DNA of 46,685 nt from Streptomyces sp. NRRL F-6676 (GTDB taxonomy: Bacteria; Actinomycetota; Actinomycetes; Streptomycetales; Streptomycetaceae). The position numbers and the translations under genes were made by a program. Where the stretch lies: NCBI RefSeq assembly GCF_000725625.1, contig NZ_KL647084.1, forward strand, positions 1 to 46,685, given 5' to 3'. Position 1 is the first letter of the stretch; every line of letters starts with the position of its first letter. Positions 41,801 through 46,685 of this stretch are shown here, in pieces. The notes below the pieces were generated by a model. That model had not been told where the DNA came from and did no database searches. It worked only from the letters and a program-made list of their open reading frames with translations.

Positions 41801-42068
41801 GCTGGCCGCGGAGTACGCCCGGGTCCGCGAGGGCGCCGACCGGCTCACCCGCTGGCACCAGCTGTCCGCGACGGAGGCGGGCCGCGCCCGCCTCGGCACC
41901 ACGCCCGAGCCGGACGAAGTGACGTTCACGCCACCGGCGGAGGAGAAGAAGAGCGACGGCAAGAAGAAGGAGGAGCCGAAGAAGGAGGAGCCGAAGAAGG
42001 AGGAGCCGAAGAAGGAGGAGCCGAAGAAGGAGGAGCCGAAGAAGGAGGAAGGGCGACGGGAGCGGTGA
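35706..42068 (+). CDS. Giant cargo segment E: beta-rich region, coiled coil and charged tail
   Basis: Frame 3 segment of about 2,120 codons (frame open from before 35160, but upstream is shadow). After a Pro/Arg linker, about 1,700 residues are beta-rich and I cannot assign a family. Repeated blocks share a pattern with Gly-Arg-Tyr, Ser/Thr-rich strands and a closing Tyr-x-x-x-Leu-x-Leu-Thr: NVRYGSSRSRYATTGGTG, GGRYGRRSDVESGYGPSA, AGPNYSEVGATQQNANQT. Long Ser/Thr strands (TMQRTTTTTGRTAVNSTSTS) recall membrane-inserting strands of beta-pore formers, a loose resemblance. Near the C-terminus a coiled coil (about 200 residues, ALDRAQRDLDARIAALDTL) precedes a KKEEP tail. The stop is one base before the next gene. 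Confidence 0.76.
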   Translation, partial: APPASDTTVLAPPASDTTVLAPPASDTTALAPPASDTTAPAPPASDTTTPVKTVDKTGRPRASVTRPPRVPRPAALPSIPEGAPAPPVPPARIPGVPRLASVGDDIDERRPPRLDRDLPPAPVSGGGPVSFTDRSRLPAYMGGIGALLPGLPRGVLSRSYRLGQSDRALRGGDGVAREIGARLGHYHHLAPAPAAKRRGTPPRTLVDDVRQRLERNPHGFFGDGQQFTYRTKSGRTRVATVTARPYGQWERFAFGYANPVKVDTMQRTTTTTGRTAVNSTSTSLLPSVPLGPTRDPYSVWGRVFFRKAWGKRVQYGQQNQTVNQLETRTTDGSHAHLDDVWYDITVTDRRGRPVDGMGKPVTRPGASGIGFGFAVRDGLLVRLADSLTHDDPPPDRLPARLDLGGRPAYRAVATETYGPLSHVRGWVLNQAGVKSDTMAGTQLNDFFSFDAFHRAGGVLNAGRTTTPPLFRDDSGRSPLGVFSVQVESGDAVLISETKAAELRDIMQSTVRNERNVGRSKNTEIGGAAGPSFQWFGLREGKFNLRLLLGGNVRYGSSRSRYATTGGTGAVKSAAQAKGDPTGLYLVQKTITVTAPPGTKAPLPDQRGDGAGRRGKLRKNPPRTWSSPPVSQTFQTWAVERMTRTEALRLAAPADRTPPTEPGPAVPPYLAEDDPTTLGMARAEQFTFADGSTTRTVDGQERTFPEYVAERVLAEVARVHPDLVAPLAELNPRNPRWRDAAHYEIVLNNTLEVLNTLTHHGMAGNLETMMTGGLRLSLVDSGRATRGLRHVWIDARLTGRRYEGKQKDLRLRFSAPGSENLGGQQSAGRGLHGGVEGLLSVRDPATDNIGLPNRAGTASLGGRYGRRSDVESGYGPSATHEAMSISTKGAHLYSYDLTLTARRGGFWRFRSMLRGILFLNLLGTQPFVFRDPQTDLIAPTAAPGTGTDTGSDTGTGTSTTGTTPSADPARTGTGPVAGRVLLSIPTEHVPTRHRDRRPSPLHGRPLKLTTRGARDLALSTRRFFDRVGRQRPEAYQRHPFLTLAVTAHPGLTDAAQEVLEEASGNSWLLSEEGAPAHDAAMRAFQSQYLTSNFDQTSAPSGWRVSGLWAKAPYLNRSAVVAHRTRLMPGSLTALTGAVPVDTETTLGGVTQAAGRNSRTSTTFFGGQLVYLHSHETGPGVTGNYGLVISPYRLDRGQTRTVSRVALAEINRKDFNRQVLVTGDVQHEIAAASTTVGRAATGWRYMPRRLAGAAGRRVRVDDGWTGHLPEKSAYRLGLLTDRWGDVPLYTGRSWSPQPWLLDNPFGGFPVNSLNAAPVLRNFDRRLRPLGLSKADRDAIHRLVSARVVRTLGKEMVGSGSSVPASIGRWGSRTTQIWIGERQVRARAELIPVKVPRTPADTAAGEGPGFAGLGHSVEFEEHRQAVETEQEGSSRAAGASVGTTVSEGVHTGNDLVRAAGPNYSEVGATQQNANQTHSEGGVRIATATTTQAHGEYVTRYRLRLTLEVTDTGEPATADGTTQAPAGRAAALRRGLGRWWHKWTGHRRLTLVEEGDVGELIEHLPLSLMRPDPPGTDGTGDDAGGDSDPLAPPRLGPAGSPHKVDVPPGMGAGGWHDVTHPGDGTVKPFTLPEDGFKIRRVVGLDHLHTANTLALAAAYDASLDVPRIGTPSEALVAKALDTPLTRAGSGSAQNLEDGTGNGALTSFYDHTLNPDGYQIPGLTDSGFFGGADGDLRMYSKPDFRGAQLLTVTDGMKHEAPKRDTHGGGMSAARVGTTESSLGGGPLTSSQNTGSNQMGASGPGDSSTESDALAQSGDRLASVNVKPNTTRSFLFAIPTTWLSVAAVHHHAKDSKAVRVLRSPFGQTKRAPQAVETDTTVLAWVREDIARQLGLIDDTGFPPKVGKAWDAVTKADKAWTAADKKYWDLRRDEGPARDAALDRAQRDLDARIAALDTLPEVVAARGALHALDDEARAAEPAHDGWAELREEQRQDAVDRLARVKREALTAVTEARDAARARVDEFDAMLRTARENAEALAAEYARVREGADRLTRWHQLSATEAGRARLGTTPEPDEVTFTPPAEEKKSDGKKKEEPKKEEPKKEEPKKEEPKKEEPKKEEGRRER
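41964..42050. repeat. 15-bp tandem repeat encoding KKEEP
   Basis: Five perfect AAGAAGGAGGAGCCG units from 41964 to 42038 and a partial sixth. They encode a Lys/Glu/Pro tail at the end of the giant protein. The purine-rich strand also gives strong ribosome-binding potential for the OTU gene at 42070. Confidence 0.9.
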
Positions 42069-42069
42069 G

Positions 42070-45000
42070 GTGGCCGCTCCGGGGGCCCGCCCGGCGTACG
42101 CCCGCCCGCCCTGGCAGCCGGACCCCGCGGGGACGCGCGTCCGCTTCGACGCGGCGACCGACCACCGCACCCTGACGGCCACCGAACCCGACGGCAGCAC
42201 CCGGATCTACGACCTGCACCGTTCCGACGCCGACGGCAACGGCTTCTTCGCGGCCGTGGGGCATGTGGTGCGCGGCCGGTACCAGGACCCCGCGCTGCTG
42301 GCGGCCGCGGTGGCCCGAAGCGAGGAGATGCCGAAGGACGCGCCGCTGGACCCGGACGCGGTCTTCCGCACGGAGGAGCTGGACGCGAGGATCGGCGGCA
42401 CGGACTACGGCCGGAACCCGGCCAGGGAGATCCTCGACCTGGCCGCGGTCGAGGCGGACGGCGGGCGCCTGCCCGAGGACCTGCGCACGGCGCTGAACCC
42501 GGTGCAGCGGGCCGCACTGGTGCGGCTGCACGTGCAGCGGGCCCGCCGGTGGGACGCGGCGACGGCCGAGCTGGCGGCGGGGGTGACGGCGCGCACTCTC
42601 GGCGTCGACCTCGTCGTGGTCGACGAGGACGGCAGCGAGCGGCGGTACTCGGGCGCGGGCCCGCGCACCAGCGGCCCACGCCGCGAGGTGACGCTCTACC
42701 GCCAGGGCGACACATACCTGGCCGCGGTCCCCCGCCCCACGACAACCCCACGACGCCTCCCGGCCCCGCCGACCGAGCCGGACACAGAGCCCGCGCTCCC
42801 GCCCGCACCGGAGGGCACGAAGCCGGCGCCGTCGGTGCGGCCGGGCGGCGTGGAGTCCGAGTCGTCGGTCGTGCCGGGCGCCGCGGAGTCTGAGTCCACG
42901 GTGGTGTCGCCTTTGGCTCCGTCGGTGGACCCCAAGTCGACCGCGTTGGTTGCACCGTCGGGCGTGCGGGATGGGTCCTCGCCCACGCCGGAGGGCACGA
43001 AGCCGGCGCCACTCGGCGCCGAGTCCGAGTCGTCGGTCGTGCCGGGCGCCGGGGAGTCCGAGTCCACGGTGGTGTCGCCTCTGGCTCCGTCGGCGGACCC
43101 CGAGTCCACCGCGTCGGTTGCACCGTCGGGTGCGCGGGACGGGTCCTCGGCCGCGCCGGAGGGCACGAAGCCGGCGCCACTCGGCGCCGAGTCCGAGTCG
43201 TCGGTCGTGCCCGGCGCCGAGGAGTCCGAGTCCACGGTCGTGCCGCCTTTGGCTCCGTCGGTGGACCCCGAGTCCACGGCGTCGGTTGCACCGTCGGGTG
43301 CGCGGGACGGGTCCTCGGCCGCGCCGGAGGGCACGAAGCCGGCGCCGTCGGTGCGGCCGGGCGGCGTGGAGTCCGAGTCCACGGTCGTGCCGCCCCCGGC
43401 CGCGCCGGACGAGACGAAGTCCGCGTCGCCTGTCGCGCCGAGCGGGAGCAAGGTCGCGTCCCCGGCCGTGCCCGGCGGGGCCGGGTTCGGGCGCAAGGGT
43501 GCCGCATCCGTTGCGGTGCCCCCTGTACCGCCGGCCGGACCGGAGACCGCACCGTCGTCTCCGGTCCGGGCGGCATCCCCCGGGGCGGACGCCGGGGCGC
43601 GGATCACCGTGGGCGGGCGTGGGTTCCGGCGGCGTGCGGTGGCCGCCGACGGGGACTGTCTGCTGCACGCCGTACGGCACGGACTGCGGACGCAGGCGCC
43701 CACGCTGCGCGCCGGGCTCGCGAGCATCCCGCAGCTGCGCCAGTTCCTCGCGCACTGGTACGCCGGTTCCCCCGACGCCGCCGAACTGCGCGCCGGGCAC
43801 GCCGAGCAGGACCCGTTGGAGATCCTCGTCCGGGACCAGTTCCCCGACCGCGCCTCCCTCCTCGCCCTGCTCGGCCGCACCCGCCCCCCGGAGCTCACCC
43901 CCGCCCAGCGCGAGCGCGTGGACGAACGGGTCGCCGACGCCCGGATCCGCGCCGCCCTCGTCGGCCTCGCCACCGTCCCCGAGGACCGGGAGCTGCTGCG
44001 CAGCCTCCCCACCGGCGTCGCCCGCACCCTGCTCCCGGACGACCCGTCCGACCTCCCGCCGGTCGACGAGCAGTTCGAGCAGCGCCAGATCGCCCTGGCG
44101 CACGCCGACACCTTGCGGGTCGAGGTGCTGAGCGTGCTCCGGGCCGGCCCCGGCGACCCGGACGCCGACGCCCTGTGGCACCGCGTACGCGCCGCACTGC
44201 CGCACCGCGTGCGCGAGGGCGGACTCCCGCACGATCGCACCGCGTTCCTGGCCCTGAGCCTGCCCGATGTCGTCACCCGCGCCCTCGCCTCCGCCGACCT
44301 CTGGCAGTCCCCCTTCTACGACGACGTCCCCCTGCTCGTCGCCCGCGCCCTCGGCATCGACCTGGTCGTCGTACAGCCCGAGGCCCGCGGCGGCCACTCC
44401 GCCCGGGCGCTGGACGCCGGCGCCACGGGGCCCGCCGTCCACGTCCACTACAACGGGATCAACCACTACGAGTCCCTGGAGCCGGACGGGACGACGGCCG
44501 AACCCGCGCCCCCCGCCCCCGAAGTCCCGCAGCCGCCGCCCGCCCCGCGATCCGACCGGGCGGACCGTGACTGGCTCGCGGACCTCGCCCGCGAGCACGG
44601 CACGAGCGAGGGATTCCTGACGGAGCTGACGGCCGGCCTGTCGCCCGGGACCCTCGCCGAGCTGCGGGCCCGGGGCCGGCGGCGCGACGGCGACCTCGCC
44701 CCGCCGGTACGGCCGAAGCGGGTCAAGAAGGAGGAGCTGGACGAGGACGAGGAGGTCCGCATCAACCCGCTGTGGACCCCGCTCGACGAGATCGACCCGG
44801 ACCTGCTGCTCGCCGGCAACCGGAACGCCGTGTGGATCTACACGGTCACCCCGGAGGGCCGCGTGCTGCTGGGCAGCGAGAAGCCGTCGGACGTCCTGTC
44901 CGAGGACCAGTTCGACGCGCTGCTCGCCGGTGTACGGACCCGGCGACCCGGGATGACGGCCGACGACCTGCGCGGGACCGTCGACGGTCTCGGCCACACC

Positions 45001-45969
45001 GGCGTCGCCGCCCGGTTCGGGACCGGCGGCAGGCTGGCCCCCGGCGCGAGCCGGGTCTCGGGCGAGTTCCTGTGGAGCGAGGAGCTGCGCTCGTGGACGG
45101 TCAACGACAAGTCCGGCCGCTACATGAGCAAGGCCGTCCGCCCGGACCTGCCGCCCCAGGAGGCCGCCCGCTGGCTGGAGAACGTGGCCGGCATGTTCAC
45201 CGAGCGGCTGGGCGTCACCGTCCGTCCGGTCCAGGTCAAGTCCGCCGCGGCACCGCAACAGGAGGCCACGCGGACGGAGCCGGGGACGGTCGGCGAGCTG
45301 ACGCTCAGTCACCTACCCGACAGCGGTGACTGGTTGCCCGGGGCCCTCGCGGGCGCGCTGCGGGACCGGGCGCCCGCGCTGCTGAGCCGGCCGGGCCTGG
45401 GCGCCCTCCTCGCCGGGCCGGACCCGGCGGACGCGCTGCACCGCTGGGTGGAGTTCCGGCTCTCCGCCCCGGAGGCCGCACGGCGTGCCCCGCAGCTCGG
45501 CGCGGAGGACTGGGCGGGCAAGCACACCACCGCGACCATGGATGAACTAAAGTCCGCAGGTGTGACGTTGCTCGACGAACAGCACGCCTTCGCCGTCATG
45601 TCGGGTGGCCTGCCCCTGGCGGAGGTCACGCTCACCCCCGCCCAGCGGTACCGGCTGCTGCGGCTGTGGGGCGACCGCGGCGAGACCCTCACGGAGATCG
45701 CCGCCGCCATGGCCGCGGCCGACCTCGGCCTGCGTCTCACGCTCACCGCACCGGACGGCGGCGCACGGCACTTCGACCCGCCTGCCGCCGCAGAACCGAA
45801 CCCGTCCGGCACGGAACCGAACTCGTCCGGTACGGAACCGAACTCGTCCGGTACGGAACCGAACCCGTCCGACCCGGTGCCGAATCCCATCGACCCGGAA
45901 TCGCGTCCCATCCGCCCGGAGCCGGCCGAACCCGCCCCGCCCGGTGACCCGTTGGAGCCCCGACAGTGA
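42070..45969 (+). CDS. OTU-type cysteine protease with inactive OTU copy and type VII-style C-terminal module
   Basis: Predicted 1,299-residue protein. The first 230 residues resemble an OTU domain whose nucleophile motif has lost Cys (RSDADGNGFFAAVGHVVRG, about 51-69; then TARTLGVDLVVVDEDG). A linker with 56-60-residue repeats spans about 247-440. The intact OTU domain (about 515-805) has DGDCLLHAVRHGL (Cys530), FYDDVPLLVARALGIDLVVV and NGINHYESL (His799), the Asp/Cys/His pattern of ovarian-tumour peptidases. A C-terminal domain (about 920-1060) has RVSGEFLWSEELRSWTVND then SGRYM, a strand pattern known from polymorphic-toxin proteins. A Pro/Glu/Asn repeat tail ends it. The GTG start is 1 bp after the giant gene, so they are coupled. 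OTU enzymes remove ubiquitin in eukaryotes; a target here is inference. Confidence 0.82.
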   Translation: MAAPGARPAYARPPWQPDPAGTRVRFDAATDHRTLTATEPDGSTRIYDLHRSDADGNGFFAAVGHVVRGRYQDPALLAAAVARSEEMPKDAPLDPDAVFRTEELDARIGGTDYGRNPAREILDLAAVEADGGRLPEDLRTALNPVQRAALVRLHVQRARRWDAATAELAAGVTARTLGVDLVVVDEDGSERRYSGAGPRTSGPRREVTLYRQGDTYLAAVPRPTTTPRRLPAPPTEPDTEPALPPAPEGTKPAPSVRPGGVESESSVVPGAAESESTVVSPLAPSVDPKSTALVAPSGVRDGSSPTPEGTKPAPLGAESESSVVPGAGESESTVVSPLAPSADPESTASVAPSGARDGSSAAPEGTKPAPLGAESESSVVPGAEESESTVVPPLAPSVDPESTASVAPSGARDGSSAAPEGTKPAPSVRPGGVESESTVVPPPAAPDETKSASPVAPSGSKVASPAVPGGAGFGRKGAASVAVPPVPPAGPETAPSSPVRAASPGADAGARITVGGRGFRRRAVAADGDCLLHAVRHGLRTQAPTLRAGLASIPQLRQFLAHWYAGSPDAAELRAGHAEQDPLEILVRDQFPDRASLLALLGRTRPPELTPAQRERVDERVADARIRAALVGLATVPEDRELLRSLPTGVARTLLPDDPSDLPPVDEQFEQRQIALAHADTLRVEVLSVLRAGPGDPDADALWHRVRAALPHRVREGGLPHDRTAFLALSLPDVVTRALASADLWQSPFYDDVPLLVARALGIDLVVVQPEARGGHSARALDAGATGPAVHVHYNGINHYESLEPDGTTAEPAPPAPEVPQPPPAPRSDRADRDWLADLAREHGTSEGFLTELTAGLSPGTLAELRARGRRRDGDLAPPVRPKRVKKEELDEDEEVRINPLWTPLDEIDPDLLLAGNRNAVWIYTVTPEGRVLLGSEKPSDVLSEDQFDALLAGVRTRRPGMTADDLRGTVDGLGHTGVAARFGTGGRLAPGASRVSGEFLWSEELRSWTVNDKSGRYMSKAVRPDLPPQEAARWLENVAGMFTERLGVTVRPVQVKSAAAPQQEATRTEPGTVGELTLSHLPDSGDWLPGALAGALRDRAPALLSRPGLGALLAGPDPADALHRWVEFRLSAPEAARRAPQLGAEDWAGKHTTATMDELKSAGVTLLDEQHAFAVMSGGLPLAEVTLTPAQRYRLLRLWGDRGETLTEIAAAMAAADLGLRLTLTAPDGGARHFDPPAAAEPNPSGTEPNSSGTEPNSSGTEPNPSDPVPNPIDPESRPIRPEPAEPAPPGDPLEPRQ
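42808..43390. repeat. 168/180-bp tandem repeat in the OTU gene linker
   Basis: Units starting at 42808, 42988, 43156 and 43324 (periods 180, 168 and 168) encode PEGTKPAP, ESESSVVPGA and ASVAPSGARDGSS blocks. The last unit is partial. Near-identity suggests recent expansion of the linker between the two OTU-like domains. Confidence 0.88.
45796..45869. repeat. 21-bp tandem repeat encoding EPNSSGT
   Basis: Three and a half units of GAACCGAACTCGTCCGGTAC type (21 bp), encoding a Pro/Asn/Ser/Gly/Thr tail at the end of the OTU protein. Confidence 0.88.
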
Positions 45970-46685
45970 CCTCCTGGCCCGCCTCCCCCCGGCCGGACAC
46001 CCCGCCCGCACCGACGGCCTCCTCCGGCCCGGCGGCTCCGCCCGGCCCACCGCGGCCGCCCGAGGAGCTCGTCGAGGCCGCACGGCTCGCCCCGGACCAC
46101 TGGATCAGCGCGGTCGACCCGGGCTGGACCGGCGACGGCCCGCCGCCCGCCTTCGCCGTGGCCGGCCGGTGGCGTTCCGGGCTCGGCGGGGAGATCGAGG
46201 AGTGGGAGGAGAACGACGCCTACCGGCCCTCCCCCCGTGCCCTCGGCTGGCCCGAGCCCACGGACGCGCTCGACGCCGCGCTCCAGGGCGTCGTCACGGG
46301 TTACGGACCCCCCGAGGACGTGGCCCTGGCCCTGGCCGAGGCGGAACTCCTGGTGCTCACGCTGCCCGACGGCTCCCCGGTGACCGCCACGGCGGCGGAC
46401 GGCACCCCGGTCGTCCCCGTCTTCAGCGCCGCCGCCCACCTCGACCTCGTCGGCGGCTTCGCCTCCGCCCGCCGCACCACGGCGGAGCTGGTGCCCCACC
46501 TCCCGCCCGGCCACCGCCTGTACGTCAACCCGGCCGGCCCCGCGGACGCCATCCTGGACCCCACACCGCCGACGGACGCGACGGACCCGATGGTCCCGGC
46601 ACCGGCGACGGACCCGACGGTCTCGGCACCGGCGACGGACCCGACGGTCTCGGCACCGGCGACGGACCCGACGGTCTCGGCACCG
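45966..46685 (+). CDS. Type VII secretion system-associated protein (cut by window end)
   Basis: A GTG at 45966 overlaps the OTU gene stop (GTGA), and the frame is open for 240 codons to the window edge. It starts MTSWPASPRP with a Pro-rich leader. The domain follows with DHWISAVDPGWTGDGPPPAF, VAGRWRSGLGGEIEEWEEND and AYRPSPRALGWPEPTDALDA, then an SseB-like part with VALALAEAELLVLTLPDGSP, VPVFSAAAHLDLVG and LYVNPAGP. This matches the family called type VII secretion system-associated protein in Streptomyces. Beyond that, a 27-bp tandem repeat encodes ATDPTVSAP up to the edge. It ties the giant/OTU pair to type VII secretion. The true C-terminus is unknown. Confidence 0.83.
   Translation, partial: MTSWPASPRPDTPPAPTASSGPAAPPGPPRPPEELVEAARLAPDHWISAVDPGWTGDGPPPAFAVAGRWRSGLGGEIEEWEENDAYRPSPRALGWPEPTDALDAALQGVVTGYGPPEDVALALAEAELLVLTLPDGSPVTATAADGTPVVPVFSAAAHLDLVGGFASARRTTAELVPHLPPGHRLYVNPAGPADAILDPTPPTDATDPMVPAPATDPTVSAPATDPTVSAPATDPTVSAP
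46605..46685. repeat. 27-bp tandem repeat array (runs off right edge)
   Basis: Three units of a 27-bp sequence beginning GCGACGGACCCGACGGTCTC, each encoding ATDPTVSAP. The array reaches the window end and probably continues. Confidence 0.9.

Larger units (their letters stand above)
27214..42068 (+). pseudogene. Giant modular type VII cargo gene, split by four frame changes
   Basis: Coding character runs continuously through about 14.9 kb but jumps frame four times: between about 29430 and 29515, at 32184-32186, at 33894-33895 and at 35704-35705. Repaired, it would encode about 4,950 residues. The plan is an N-terminal helical CpnT/WXG-like targeting domain, long Pro/Thr/Ser linkers, two tandem 2.9-kb modules with a clan-CD-like His/Cys domain, a large beta-rich region with Ser/Thr-rich strands, and a coiled coil with a Lys/Glu-rich tail. 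Actinobacterial giant proteins named for a 'lonely Cys domain' look alike to me. Whether it is dead, or only mis-assembled at repeats, cannot be settled from one sequence. Details are under the five segments. Confidence 0.72.

Noticed and set aside
37581..42200. Minus-strand frame of 1,539 codons opposite giant segment E
   Set aside because: It is low in complexity (Gly/Arg/Val/Asp-rich) and shows no domain, whereas the plus strand has consistent codon bias and protein-like sequence.
41926..45312. Minus-strand frame of 1,128 codons opposite the OTU gene
   Set aside because: Shadow of the OTU gene, without motifs. The repeats merely stay open on both strands.

Overview
The window is very GC-rich with strong G/C bias at third codon positions, many GTG starts and many ATGA/GTGA gene overlaps. 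The gene content (SpoIIE-type phosphatases, a SigB/F/G-type sigma factor, a DUF574-type methyltransferase, WXG100/type VII secretion genes, a GH65 phosphorylase with beta-phosphoglucomutase) points to a Streptomyces or close relative. I see no rRNA, tRNA, CRISPR array or insertion sequence.

Left part (1-12 kb) is housekeeping and transport. It holds a beta-phosphoglucomutase/GH65 disaccharide phosphorylase pair, a DUF485 plus acetate-type sodium:solute symporter pair, a stress-type sigma factor, a NodB deacetylase with an EamA transporter, a short-chain dehydrogenase, a small membrane protein and an MFS transporter. A long-armed hairpin repeat occurs four times in the window and forms the stop codons of three genes.

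Middle part (12-26 kb) is rich in stress and signalling genes. It holds a holin-like membrane protein, two close MarR paralogues around a hemerythrin gene, two PP2C/SpoIIE phosphatases, an anti-sigma-type ATPase, and an orphan NifU-like/DUF5947 pair of the kind usually found beside hydrogenases. It also holds a DUF574 methyltransferase, an XRE-PPOX fusion, an M20 amidohydrolase, a diacylglycerol glycosyltransferase-like protein and two secreted proteins (FG-GAP propeller and lamin-tail domain). Four promoter-like sites of the form GNNT-15 nt-GGG(A/T)A(C/T) precede the sigma factor, one phosphatase, the holin-like gene and the hemerythrin unit, which suggests a shared stress regulon.

Right part (26.3 kb to the end) is one long co-directional locus that looks like a type VII (ESX) secretion cargo operon. 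In order it has a YbaB/EspL-like protein, a WXG100-like protein, a giant modular gene of about 14.9 kb (about 4,950 codons if repaired), a 1,299-residue protein with an intact OTU cysteine-protease domain and an apparent catalytically dead OTU copy, and a type VII secretion-associated protein cut by the window end. The giant gene carries a 2.92-kb tandem duplication. Each copy has a domain with a His...(47 codons)...Cys pair in contexts (LHxxPRG and YLDSCWTGG) that resemble clan CD (caspase/gingipain-like) peptidases. The giant gene is split by four frame changes. Two are clearly internal deletions (35 bp and 11 bp) seen by comparing repeat copies, one is a probable loss of one G, and one lies in a repetitive linker. 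It is therefore either a decaying gene or a mis-assembled one. A type VII-linked giant protein with duplicated clan-CD-like domains, paired with an OTU protein, is the most unusual system here.
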